Shown here in pieces: positions 17,471 to 25,977 of a DNA stretch of 64,000 bases. Location of the stretch: assembly GCF_038002965.1 (NCBI RefSeq), contig NZ_JBBOOE010000002.1, forward strand, positions 310,001 through 374,000, in the 5' to 3' direction. Position 1 is the stretch's first letter, and each line of letters starts with the position of its first letter. The position numbers were made by a program, and so were the translations under genes. The stretch is from Robertmurraya sp. FSL R5-0851 (GTDB lineage Bacteria > Bacillota > Bacilli > Bacillales > Cytobacillaceae). Below the pieces are notes generated by a model, which was given only the letters and a program-made list of their open reading frames with translations, was not told the DNA's origin and made no database searches.

Positions 17471-17883
17471 TATCTTAGAAGTCCCATACTTCCAGTTAGT
17501 TTATTAACCTTTTTCTTGTCTCCACATAAAGCTAATCCTAAATACTCTAGATCATTTGCTGAGAATGTCGCTATTTTTTGGGTATATTCCTCATAATTTT
17601 TTGTTGTTTGTGCAGCATTACTAAAGTCAACAACAAGTAAATCGGAAAATTCTTCAGCATATACCTTATCTCTTAAATCCTTAATCTTTAGAGAATCACC
17701 CTTCAGAATAGGAATCGGAGTGGTAGTTATCCCTACATGAGAATGACCACTTCCATCTATTACAGTTGGCCCAATAATTCCATCTATTTTCTTTCCTAAA
17801 GTAAGGGCTAACACCGCAGCAGTATTTGCAATTAATCCTGTTGGTAAATCCGCATCAATAACCATTACACATTTCATTTCCAC
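17470..17883 (-). CDS. DUF2000 family protein
   Basis: A 137-residue DUF2000 protein: CVMVIDADLPTGLIANTAAV, IIGPTVIDGSGHSHVGITTTPI and the C-terminal LGLALCGDKKKVNKLTGSMG. DUF2000 shares the peptidyl-tRNA-hydrolase-2 fold, and its chemistry is unknown. The GTG at 17883 is seven bases after GGAGG and is preferred over a longer reading that overlaps the BacA-like gene. Its place directly after a BacA-like enzyme is unusual and suggests a pathway-specific role. Confidence 0.85.
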   Translation of the reverse strand: MEMKCVMVIDADLPTGLIANTAAVLALTLGKKIDGIIGPTVIDGSGHSHVGITTTPIPILKGDSLKIKDLRDKVYAEEFSDLLVVDFSNAAQTTKNYEEYTQKIATFSANDLEYLGLALCGDKKKVNKLTGSMGLLR

Positions 17884-17917
17884 GATTATTCCTCCATTTG
17901 TTAAGTTTGAATTAATA

Positions 17918-18544
17918 CTATCGTTGATTTCGGCCAAAAACGGACCATAACATTAAAATAGTTCGGGTAGGCGAAATGAATTCGATATTATATTTTTTGA
18001 CGGCATTTTCAGTCGTTAAACAAAGATCAACATCACCATTCTGCAATTTAACCGCAGCTTCACTTGTTGAATTAACAAGCAGCACTTCATAGTTCATGTC
18101 AAAATCAGCTAAGAACCAAGGAAGAAGACTTGAAGGTGCATGATGAGTTGCAATAATCAAAGGACGCCCCGTATCCAATTCTTCACATGGTCTTTTTGCA
18201 ACTCCATATAAAGGTGTTTCAAAGACAAATGGGAACAAAAATTTGATATCCTTTGACATGTAAAACTTATCTATTCCCTTGTAAGCATTCGCTACAAGAA
18301 GAACATTAGATACTCCCGAAACCAAGCTTTCATAAGCTTCTTCATAAGAAGGGAAAAGCGAATATTTTCCATGTTCTGCTTTTAGTGATGATAGCAAATA
18401 TTCAGCTGATGCTTCACTGCTGGTTCCAGAAGGACCTAGAGTAGCAATTTCAAGTTGATCTAAGAAAAATAAAGAAGAAAAAAGCCTATCATTCCAATTT
18501 GATAAACGATGATTTTGCTCTCTTACCTGAGATTTTACGGCCAT
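17918..18544 (-). CDS. BacA-like prephenate decarboxylase
   Basis: A 208-residue protein resembling BacA of bacilysin synthesis, which decarboxylates prephenate without aromatization to dihydro-4-hydroxyphenylpyruvate. From memory of BacA, shared features are LGPSGTSSE (residues 36-44), NAYKGIDKFYM, ETPLYGVAKRP, VNSTSEAAVKLQNGDVDL, the segment KYNIEFI, and a C-terminal WSVFGRN. The fold is that of prephenate dehydratase, but the catalytic threonine-type C-terminal ACT domain is absent and the length fits BacA (about 204) rather than PheA (about 285). The ATG follows AGGTGG by six bases. As first gene of the operon it probably commits prephenate to a non-aromatic amino acid pathway. Confidence 0.8.
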   Translation of the reverse strand: MAVKSQVREQNHRLSNWNDRLFSSLFFLDQLEIATLGPSGTSSEASAEYLLSSLKAEHGKYSLFPSYEEAYESLVSGVSNVLLVANAYKGIDKFYMSKDIKFLFPFVFETPLYGVAKRPCEELDTGRPLIIATHHAPSSLLPWFLADFDMNYEVLLVNSTSEAAVKLQNGDVDLCLTTENAVKKYNIEFISPTRTILMLWSVFGRNQR

Positions 18545-18637
18545 TTCACACCACCTGTATCGATTTGATTATTTACGTTGTATATTTCCAATATGTGTAA
18601 CTTCTTTCCCCTTTTATAATTTAGCATGGTAAAATGG

Positions 18638-18680
18638 TTGGTATAAGGACCAATTATTATAAAATTTTATAGGACCAATT
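18638..18680. promoter_or_regulatory. Direct repeats, probable MocR operator
   Basis: GGACCAATT occurs twice (18647-18655 and 18672-18680), 25 bases apart, and an inverted TTGGT (18638-18642) makes a dyad with the first copy. Direct repeats of this spacing between a MocR gene and its divergent target operon are typical operators for GabR-like regulators. Confidence 0.55.
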
Positions 18681-18706
18681 TGAAAACGAAAGCAAGGGTG
18701 AAGAGT

Positions 18707-20107
18707 ATGCTGTGGATATCAATTGATCGAACAATGGATATGCCTTTAATTAGACAAGTTTACGAACAAATTCGTATGCGTATATTACATGGGGAACTTT
18801 CAGCCGGGGAATGTCTTCCACCTTCCCGTGAATTAGCCTCAAGTCTAGGTATTTCACGAAATGTTGTAGTAGAAGCTTATGACCAATTATTAGCAGAAGG
18901 ATATATAGAAGGACGGCAAGGGTCAGGAACATATGTTGCTGAAGGAGCATACTTGGATCAACAGGAGAAAAAAGATTTTTTATCTTTTTTTGACATGCAT
19001 CAATTAAAAGAGGAAACAAACGACATTATTGATTTTCGTTCAGGTCTTCCTGCTTTAGATATGTTTCCAAGGAATACATGGGGACAAATCTCTAAACAAG
19101 TTTGTGCAGATACTTCTCATTCCATTTTTGGTTATGGCTATCCTGAAGGGAGAATTGAACTACGTCATATCCTTTCTCGCTACCTTAAAAGAACAAGGGG
19201 GGTTCATTGCCATCCAGACCAATTAGTTATTACCTCCGGAGCAACACAAGCTTTATCTCTTATAGCTAATCTATTTCTTTCCCCTGGGGATGAAGTAATG
19301 ATTGAAGATCCTATTACTCATGAAATTCAAACAATTTTTACTTCTCCAGGCTCAACACTCTATCCTATACCTGTGGATGAACAAGGAATGAGAACAGATT
19401 TAATTCCACTAGATAAAAAACCTAGTTTTATTTTTGTCACACCGTCACATCAGTTTCCACTTGGAGGGACTTTGCCTATTCAACGCCGGATTCAACTTAT
19501 TCAATTTGCTCGAAAAGCTAATTGCTATATTGTAGAAGATGATTATGACAGCGAATTTCGTTATCAAGGTGCTCCCATTAATTCACTTCAAGGGCTTGAT
19601 CCAGATAGAGTGGTTTACATAGGAACTTTTAGCAAGATATTGTCACCAGCGCTTAGATTAGGTTACTTAATTCTTCCGCCTTCTTTAACAAAACGATGTA
19701 AAGATTTAAAATGGTTCACAGATCTTCACACCCCCTCATTAGAACAACTTACTATTGCACGCTTTATAGATGAAAGACATTTGGAGCGCCATATTAGAAA
19801 AATGAAAAAAATTTATAAAGCACGACGGGATCAGGTGAAAAAATGTTTAACAGAAGAGTTTGGTAATAAGGTGAAAATTTTAGGGGATTCAACAGGCCTG
19901 CATTTGATTGCTGAATTTAAAAACATAGAGTTTACAGATCAAAAAGTAAAAAGCATAATGGAACGACATAAAATTAATATTTATCCAGTCGAACTTCATA
20001 CCATTAAAAAGGAAATGCATCAAAATAAAATAATTTTAGGTTATGGAAATTTAACAATAGAGGAAATAAAAGAAGGTATCAATAGACTAAAACAAGCTCT
20101 AATTTAA
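18707..20107 (+). CDS. MocR/GabR-type regulator (GntR HTH plus aminotransferase domain)
   Basis: A regulator of 466 residues from the ATG at 18707, preceded by AAGGGTG. The N-terminal GntR winged helix (LPPSRELASSLGISRNVVVEAYDQLLAEGYIEGRQGSGTYV region) is joined to a fold-type I aminotransferase-like domain with VITSGATQAL, VEDDYDSEFRY and the PLP lysine in GTFSKILSP. MocR proteins bind PLP and an amino compound to switch divergent operons. It faces the BacA-like operon across 162 bases containing direct repeats, so it is the obvious regulator, probably sensing a pathway amino acid. Confidence 0.9.
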   Translation: MLWISIDRTMDMPLIRQVYEQIRMRILHGELSAGECLPPSRELASSLGISRNVVVEAYDQLLAEGYIEGRQGSGTYVAEGAYLDQQEKKDFLSFFDMHQLKEETNDIIDFRSGLPALDMFPRNTWGQISKQVCADTSHSIFGYGYPEGRIELRHILSRYLKRTRGVHCHPDQLVITSGATQALSLIANLFLSPGDEVMIEDPITHEIQTIFTSPGSTLYPIPVDEQGMRTDLIPLDKKPSFIFVTPSHQFPLGGTLPIQRRIQLIQFARKANCYIVEDDYDSEFRYQGAPINSLQGLDPDRVVYIGTFSKILSPALRLGYLILPPSLTKRCKDLKWFTDLHTPSLEQLTIARFIDERHLERHIRKMKKIYKARRDQVKKCLTEEFGNKVKILGDSTGLHLIAEFKNIEFTDQKVKSIMERHKINIYPVELHTIKKEMHQNKIILGYGNLTIEEIKEGINRLKQALI

Positions 20108-20227
20108 AAGTTTATATCCATATGAATGTGGTTATTGGACTTTAATACCGGTCAATAAAATATGTCCATAATGTTCACTTATAAAAGTTTGAAATAAAAA
20201 GAAATTTAGATAGAAAGATTGAATCTA

Positions 20228-20426
20228 ATGCGTAAAGTATATTCGAACATCCTATTATAGGATGGCTTTTCTTAGTCTTTAGCATTTATTTATTCTTATG
20301 GACTTTTATTGAAGCAAACTCTTTTTTATCGGTATTTGTGTTCTAATTGTAGGATTGCTTTCACTATTTTTCTCGAAAAAAACTGTTAATCAGTCAGGAA
20401 ATTTCCTTTCCCTTTATGATCAGTAA
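20228..20426 (+). pseudogene. Frameshifted small membrane protein
   Basis: Two protein-like segments in different frames, EHPIIGWLFLVFSIYLFLWT and FIGICVLIVGLLSLFFSKK, follow a start MRKVY. Together they would make a two-helix membrane protein of about 65 residues. At least two one-base shifts break it. Family not recognised. Confidence 0.45.
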
Positions 20427-20435
20427 ACAAATAAA

Positions 20436-20454
20436 AAACGCCCCAATGGCGTTT
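20436..20454. terminator. Short hairpin terminator
   Basis: AAACGCC, five-base loop, GGCGTTT, preceded by an A run; it could terminate minus-strand transcription entering from ecsB. Confidence 0.4.
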
Positions 20455-20534
20455 CAGTTTGTAGACAAAAGGGTGTCACTTTTGGAGTTATTTCGCACTC
20501 ATTTTAAGTGCTATTTTGCACTATATATAAATAT

Positions 20535-20584
20535 AAAAAGGTCCGATTTCCCAGCATTAAAATTGGGAAATCAGACCTTTTTTG
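20535..20584. terminator. Strong bidirectional terminator
   Basis: AAAAAGGTC-GATTTCCCA pairs with TGGGAAATC-GACCTTTTT across a nine-base loop, with U/A runs on both strands. It separates the MocR region from the converging ecsB gene. Confidence 0.75.
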
Positions 20585-20686
20585 TTACTTTACAAACGCA
20601 CCCGATTACGGAAAATTGAAGAACTTCAAAGTTGCAAAATAGTTCCTCAGTTATTTTGCTAAAGCCCTTGTTAGTTGAACACCACG

Positions 20687-21880
20687 CTATTCTTTTAAGG
20701 CACTTCCTGAGACATTGACTCTCTTTGATACAAAGAAATACACGAATACATAAACAAATAAACTTCCAATTACAAGATAGTATATTTTAGCAGTAGAAGT
20801 ATAAATGAACATAGCGAAATATAGAATAAATAATTGTGCATATAATACAACCAAGACAAACTTTAAGAAAGAATCATTTATCTGGGTTTTAGAAATAGGG
20901 TAAAGTAATACACTTTGTTTAATTTCATGTTGTAAAGGAATTACTTGATATCCAGTCATAAATAAAATTAGGAGATTAAAAATCCAACCACTTGTTGGTA
21001 TAGCATAATTAACAAATATGCCAATTAAAGTTAGTCTTAAATAAAGGTAAAAGTAATCATTATATCTTACAAACAAGTGTGAGTATAAATATACGAATGT
21101 GCTACTTTGACTATATGGGATACACCTTTTCAGAATCATAGTGAGCAAACGTCTATTCCGAAAAGAACGTTTAAGATTAGGAACATCCATGAAAATATTA
21201 ATAAATTTAAAGTTTCTTAATAAGGCACTTTCTTCTTCAACTATTAGCCACTGCCAATTCAGATTTCTTTTTTTTCCTATAAAATAAATTAAATAGACGA
21301 AATTTATACTCATTAAAACAAGCTCAAAAACCCAGTCATTTTTAAACAAAAAGTAACACATTAAATATATTGAAAAAAACCTATTTAACCTATGTAACAC
21401 AAATTGTACATGGTTCTTTAACCATTGTTCAGTCCACTTCATTAAAATGTTATAAGAAACAATCCCCACTATTAAAAAGAAGACTGGAAGACTTATATTA
21501 GTTTTGTGTAAAAATAGGGATAATAAAATGGTAATCAAACTAAGCGATTTAATAAAATCAATAACAAAACTATATACAAGTGATTTAATAAAATACGACT
21601 TTAATTTCCATTCTAATGGCAACAAAAAGACTATATCTGCCCTTTTAATAAATGTACGAACTTTTGTCTGCATTAAAATGAAGGTTACAAATAGTGATAA
21701 GATTACTTCAACAGATATTTGAGGAGGTATCCACTGAAGAAATAAATTAAAATAATAAATAAAGATACTACTAATAATCAGAAAAAAATAAACAACATTC
21801 GCACCAATTATTGAATAGTATCTGAACATCTTTCTATAAAATTCCTGAACCCTTAACCCCCATAATGTTTTTATATCCAT
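20687..21880 (-). CDS. ecsB: ABC transporter permease, EcsB family
   Basis: An EcsB-type membrane protein of about 397 residues with at least eight hydrophobic segments. The start MDIKTLWGLRVQEFYRKMFRY resembles EcsB N-termini, so the ATG at 21880 is preferred over the longer frame from 21937. EcsB normally pairs with the ATPase EcsA and affects competence, protein secretion and proteolysis. No EcsA gene is next to it here, so it is an orphan permease, either displaced from its partner or working with an ATPase encoded elsewhere. Confidence 0.7.
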   Translation of the reverse strand: MDIKTLWGLRVQEFYRKMFRYYSIIGANVVYFFLIISSIFIYYFNLFLQWIPPQISVEVILSLFVTFILMQTKVRTFIKRADIVFLLPLEWKLKSYFIKSLVYSFVIDFIKSLSLITILLSLFLHKTNISLPVFFLIVGIVSYNILMKWTEQWLKNHVQFVLHRLNRFFSIYLMCYFLFKNDWVFELVLMSINFVYLIYFIGKKRNLNWQWLIVEEESALLRNFKFINIFMDVPNLKRSFRNRRLLTMILKRCIPYSQSSTFVYLYSHLFVRYNDYFYLYLRLTLIGIFVNYAIPTSGWIFNLLILFMTGYQVIPLQHEIKQSVLLYPISKTQINDSFLKFVLVVLYAQLFILYFAMFIYTSTAKIYYLVIGSLFVYVFVYFFVSKRVNVSGSALKE

Positions 21881-22254
21881 TAATACACCCATACTTTCAT
21901 TGAATAATATCCTAATGGCACTATATGTATAATTCAATTAGCTAATTTTTCTTGTTGTACAATTGCACCGGTAAGTTTGAGTACATTGTTTCACAACTTA
22001 CACAAAAATTAACATAAATATCCATTTTAATTTAGAAATGTTATTCCTTTAAGGCCCAGATTGCAGAACAAAATTAAAAAGCGCCCTTTAATCAAAATGA
22101 TAACATGTTAATATTTTACAAGCTAGATACATGTTACAAAACTCGTGATTTTCTGGACAATAATATTTTAAAAATTCAAATGTAAATAATTTTAAAGCAT
22201 GCTACATTCAAAATGTACCAAACAAATATAAATGAAGAAGGGAAGAGAGAATCT
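21881..22254. other. Intergenic region, no gene seen
   Basis: AT-rich stretch between ecsB and the GyrI-like gene. It must hold the two divergent promoters, but none is clear enough to mark, and no coding potential is seen. Confidence 0.5.
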
Positions 22255-22704
22255 ATGAAATTTAAAGTCGAAACACTTCCAAACTATCGCATCGCTTATG
22301 TACGACGAGTTGGCTCATATGGTTCTGCAAATATTGAAGTAATGGAGAAGTTAAAAAAATGGGCTAAAGAAAAAAATCTTTTTGAATCGTCAATCATTTT
22401 TGCAGTCCCGCAAGATAACCCTGAGACAACACTACCTGAAAACTGTCGATATGATGCTTGTATTGTGCTTTCAAATGATTATCAAATGGATGATTCAATT
22501 TATGAAGGTGAAATTTCTGGTGGTAAATACCTTGTTTACGAAATCAAACATACTGCGGAAGATATCCAAAAAGCATATGCAGAAATTTTTACAGCTGTAC
22601 AAAGTACTGGATATCAAATTGATAACAAGCCTATTTTGGAAAGATACACTTATGATATGGTAAATAACCATTATTGCGAAATTTGTGTCCCAATAAAACC
22701 ATGA
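22255..22704 (+). CDS. GyrI-like effector-binding domain protein
   Basis: A 149-residue GyrI/SbmC-like small-molecule-binding domain: KFKVETLPNYRIAYVRRVGSYG at the start, then PENCRYDACIVLSNDY, EISGGKYLVYEIKHTAEDIQKAYAEIF (read in parts) and RPILE-type ERYTYDM near the end. The fold is found as the effector domain of AraC and MerR regulators and in stand-alone gyrase-protecting proteins. It lacks a DNA-binding domain. The ATG at 22255 is favoured because the family begins just there. Likely a ligand-binding or drug-sequestering protein; ligand unknown. Confidence 0.75.
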   Translation: MKFKVETLPNYRIAYVRRVGSYGSANIEVMEKLKKWAKEKNLFESSIIFAVPQDNPETTLPENCRYDACIVLSNDYQMDDSIYEGEISGGKYLVYEIKHTAEDIQKAYAEIFTAVQSTGYQIDNKPILERYTYDMVNNHYCEICVPIKP

Positions 22705-22788
22705 CTTTCCGGGTGTCTAAAATTACTGAATTTTACAAACGAAAATATAAATCTATTTAATAACATCAGTTGTTGCTAAGAAGATCAA

Positions 22789-22829
22789 AAGAGCATGTTT
22801 TAAAAAAATTTACATTAAGGCATGCTCTT
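22789..22829 (+). terminator. Terminator after the GyrI-like gene
   Basis: AAGAGCATG pairs with CATGCTCTT across a 23-base AT-rich loop, followed by ATTGTATT. Confidence 0.5.
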
Positions 22830-22892
22830 ATTGTATTAAATGGATAAATGACTAGTGTATTTTTACTTCTTATTAACTAAATATTCGCCCCG

Positions 22893-23801
22893 TCAGGAAG
22901 AAAATAAGCCAGATCCATTAATGATCTCTTCGCTAGACATTAACGTTGTTTCATATATCGTTTTATTTTGCTTTTTCATAAAGGACTGGACAACCTCATA
23001 ACCTACTGCGTAACCAGAACAAAAAGAAAGGCCTACAGGTTGATATCCTTCTTGTTTGGCAATTTCATCACCAAACATATAGCTACTTACCTCGGCAAAT
23101 CCTTTTATGTTTAAAGCCTCTCCAATAACATAAGTTGAGTACTCTAAATCGTCTTTGTCCATACTAGTCACCCAAGGTCCTAGCTGTTCTGTTCCATACA
23201 GTTCTTTTGCAAACGAATCCGCCAAACCTTCTATGACAAGATAATCTCCCACTGTTACATTTCCATGATCCCAATCAAAATAAGAAAAACGAATATTGTG
23301 ATGGAACTCATGGGCAATAACAGCAGGAAGTTTAGGCAAATTGTAATCATTTGGATAAATATTCACAGTAATAAACCCGGGAATACCTCCAAACCCCGTA
23401 TATCCCTTCTGAAGCTTCAATTTGTCGGGGTCTGCAACATACAATCCAAATTTTATTTCATCGGCATTCACTTTCAATCCTTCCTTATTAGCTTTTTCTA
23501 TACAGTTTTTGATAGTATTCTCTGCTACCACAAAGGCATTATTATCATTTAAGATAGATAGTCCTTGTTGAATTTGTTTATCGTTAGAAATGTCTGCGTA
23601 ACCTAGCATTTTCGTAGCCATTAAAACATCATAACCATTTTCTTGTTTTGCTTTTATAGGAACGTTTATTAAATTCCACATTTCCTTAAATGGCGTCATC
23701 ATTGTATAACGAAAATAATTTCTTCTTTCTTCCAAATCCGTAATTGCAAGTAATTCTTCGTATTGTTCTATTGTGTTAACTAATTTATAGTTCATGCTCA
23801 T
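22893..23801 (-). CDS. DUF2268 putative Zn-dependent protease (YjaZ-like)
   Basis: About 302 residues with the gluzincin motif HEFHHNIRF and a downstream glutamate in VIEGLADSFAKEL, typical of DUF2268 proteins such as YjaZ. There is no signal peptide. It overlaps the end of the MerR gene (stop at 23807), so the pair forms an operon; the start could be GTG 23810 or ATG 23801. Because IS21 has cut the regulator gene upstream, normal transcription from the MerR promoter no longer reaches it directly. Substrate is unknown. Confidence 0.8.
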   Translation of the reverse strand: MSMNYKLVNTIEQYEELLAITDLEERRNYFRYTMMTPFKEMWNLINVPIKAKQENGYDVLMATKMLGYADISNDKQIQQGLSILNDNNAFVVAENTIKNCIEKANKEGLKVNADEIKFGLYVADPDKLKLQKGYTGFGGIPGFITVNIYPNDYNLPKLPAVIAHEFHHNIRFSYFDWDHGNVTVGDYLVIEGLADSFAKELYGTEQLGPWVTSMDKDDLEYSTYVIGEALNIKGFAEVSSYMFGDEIAKQEGYQPVGLSFCSGYAVGYEVVQSFMKKQNKTIYETTLMSSEEIINGSGLFSS

Positions 23802-23806
23802 TTCAA

Positions 23807-24119
23807 TCACTTCTTTCGTAAATATCTAGTATTGTAATTTTGAAGCAACTTTATATTCTTCATAAGATTTTCTTCGGAGTCAGTTAAGTCCAAATGAAAT
23901 AATATATTTTCTAGATCTGTAATCATTTGAGTCATGTCATTTTTAATACAACTTAATGAAGGTTGTCGGTCTATTAAATCTTTAAGTTTATAACCTGTTA
24001 TCTTTGCAGCGAGAATTTGCACAATTTTTTCGAAGTCTGACTTGAATAAAACCAATTGACCGTTGTCATTCTTATTTGCTTTCAATAAATTTAAATTAGA
24101 ATAGTATCGTATAGAGCGT
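23807..24119 (-). pseudogene. MerR-family regulator, C-terminal fragment
   Basis: The larger part of a MerR regulator cut by IS21. It starts in the recognition region (ERSIRYYSNLNLLKANKNDNG) and ends YNTRYLRKK. The missing N-terminus lies at 30101-30152, beyond the insertion. Joining the two at the 5-bp duplication AGCGT gives an uninterrupted frame with the canonical TTGEVYKITGLTERSIRYY helix-turn-helix. Confidence 0.88.
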
Positions 24120-24155
24120 TGTGACCGTCAAGTAGAATGAAACAATTTTTGCTCG

Positions 24156-24597
24156 TTATTTTGAAACACTTTGTTCCCCAAATATGGTAGAACGATGCTT
24201 CATACGATAACTATCTTCATTTAAATGAATGATTTCTACTCGGTGAAGAATCCTATCTAGAATTGCTGTTGTTATAGCTTGATCACCCAATAATTCTCCC
24301 CATTCTTTTGGTGCCTTATTAGAGGTCAAGATAATGGAAGACTGATTATACAAGTCATTAATTAAATGAAAGAACATATTAGCTTCTTGTTGATCCATTG
24401 CCATAAACATTAAGTCATCTATTATGACTAAATCAGCCTCTCTAATTCTTTTCATTCTTGCTTTTGACTTTCGTGTGATTTCTTCTGTTTTCAGGTTATG
24501 AATTAAATCTCCCATTGATGTGAATATCGCTTTATACCCTTGGTTAATAGCCTCTATTCCTAGGCCTACGGCCAGGTGAGTTTTGCCCTTATGCAAA
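24156..24597 (-). pseudogene. istB: IstB ATPase, C-terminal part
   Basis: The C-terminal two thirds of the IS21 helper ATPase, resuming at GKTHLAVGLGIEAI, i.e. the second half of the Walker A motif. Walker B (ADLVIIDDLMFM) and sensor regions (SIILTSNKAPKEWGELL, RILHRVEII) are intact. The first half of Walker A is 3.5 kb away at 28061, so the protein is inactive in this copy. Confidence 0.9.
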
Positions 24598-24611
24598 GCT
24601 TTTCATAAGGG

Positions 24612-24648
24612 GAATTATGGAAAGTTTTTGTTTATGGTAAGAAATAAG
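24612..24648 (+). repeat. RIT left inverted repeat
   Basis: Contains GAAAGTTTTTGTTTATGG followed by TAAGAAATAAG. A second inverted partner TTATTTCTTTCCATAA lies further in at about 24680, so the end holds paired core sites as expected for tyrosine recombinase binding. Confidence 0.7.
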
Positions 24649-24735
24649 TGTATATGCCCTATTTGAATTGAAATATACGTTTATTTCTTTCCATAACACC
24701 TCACAATAGATTTATTAAAATCTAGGAGGTGCCAT

Positions 24736-25977
24736 ATGGAAAATCGAATAATCATTGAAGAATTAGTTGCAAATGTTTTATCTGAATTAGAAAGGCTAAA
24801 TTATGCATATAACACTATTTGTGGATATCGTGCTTTTTACAAAAGAGTAATTTCATTTGCAAATGCAAGAGATGAGTTCTATTTTTCAGAAGCGTTAGGA
24901 AGGGCTTTTTTGAAGGAAACATACAATTGTACAGTTAACTATTATCAAGAAGCTATACCTAAAGAACTCAAAGGTCCTATTAGAAGAATTAGAGTTCTAG
25001 GCGATTATCAGCTTCATGGTGTGATTATCCGAAGGATTGTAAAAAAGCCAGGATATGTTAAACCACCACAGTTTGAATCAGAACTTACTGGCTATGAAAA
25101 GGAATGCGAAAATAACGAGTACTCCAAAAGAGGTCTACGAACACGGATGCAACGTTTGTTCTTTTTCATAGATTATCTTGACAGTAGAGATGTTCAAAAA
25201 TCGAATGATATTACTGCAAATATAATTTCTGATTATGTAAAAACAATTTATAAGTATCATGAAAAAAGTATTGCATCTATCTTAACAGCCCTTAGGGTTT
25301 ATTTAAGATTTCTCTATTTTAACCAATATACGGATGAAGATTTGTCTTTAAAAGTTCCTAAACAGAGTAAATATTATTATCCACCTGTTCCTTCTGTCTG
25401 GAATAAAGATGATGTTATTCGTATGTTGAATAGTATTGATAGAGGGAACCCAACCGGAAAGAGAGATTATGCGATTCTGCTTCTGGTTGCCAAACTTGGT
25501 ATTAGGGTTGGTGACATCAAATCCTTGAAGTTATCAGATTTAAACTGGCAATCAAAAAATATAGAAATAAGACAAAATAAAACAAAGAATATCGTGTCAT
25601 ATCCAATATTAAATGATATAGGTTGGGCATTAATTGATTACCTAAAAAATGGGCGTCCTATTAGTAACTCTCCATTCGTTTTTATTCGGATGAATGCACC
25701 CTTTGAGGCATTTGGAAGAGACGCTAATCTTCATAATATCATTACAAAATATACCAGACTTTCTGGAATTACTGTTCCTGATGGTAAACGGCAAGGGTTA
25801 CATTCGCTTCGTCATACTCTTGCGAGTACTTTGCTTGAGCAGGGAACCCCATTACCAGTAATCTCTGAGATCCTAGGACATTTTAATTCTAAATCTACCA
25901 ATGTCTATCTGCATACAGGAATGGATGGGTTAAGGAAATGTGCCATTGATCCAGAGGAGGTGCTTAAGAATGTCTAA
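24736..25977 (+). CDS. Tyrosine recombinase, first of trio (RitA-like)
   Basis: A 413-residue tyrosine recombinase. After a 200-residue core-binding part, the catalytic domain shows ARG-type GIRVGDIKSLKLSDL, LHSLRHTLASTLL (HxxR), LGHFNSKSTNVYLH (second His and nucleophilic Tyr). It starts behind TAGGAGGTGCCAT. The 3' end overlaps the second recombinase by eight bases. All three genes of the trio keep their catalytic residues, so the element may still move. Confidence 0.9.
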   Translation: MENRIIIEELVANVLSELERLNYAYNTICGYRAFYKRVISFANARDEFYFSEALGRAFLKETYNCTVNYYQEAIPKELKGPIRRIRVLGDYQLHGVIIRRIVKKPGYVKPPQFESELTGYEKECENNEYSKRGLRTRMQRLFFFIDYLDSRDVQKSNDITANIISDYVKTIYKYHEKSIASILTALRVYLRFLYFNQYTDEDLSLKVPKQSKYYYPPVPSVWNKDDVIRMLNSIDRGNPTGKRDYAILLLVAKLGIRVGDIKSLKLSDLNWQSKNIEIRQNKTKNIVSYPILNDIGWALIDYLKNGRPISNSPFVFIRMNAPFEAFGRDANLHNIITKYTRLSGITVPDGKRQGLHSLRHTLASTLLEQGTPLPVISEILGHFNSKSTNVYLHTGMDGLRKCAIDPEEVLKNV

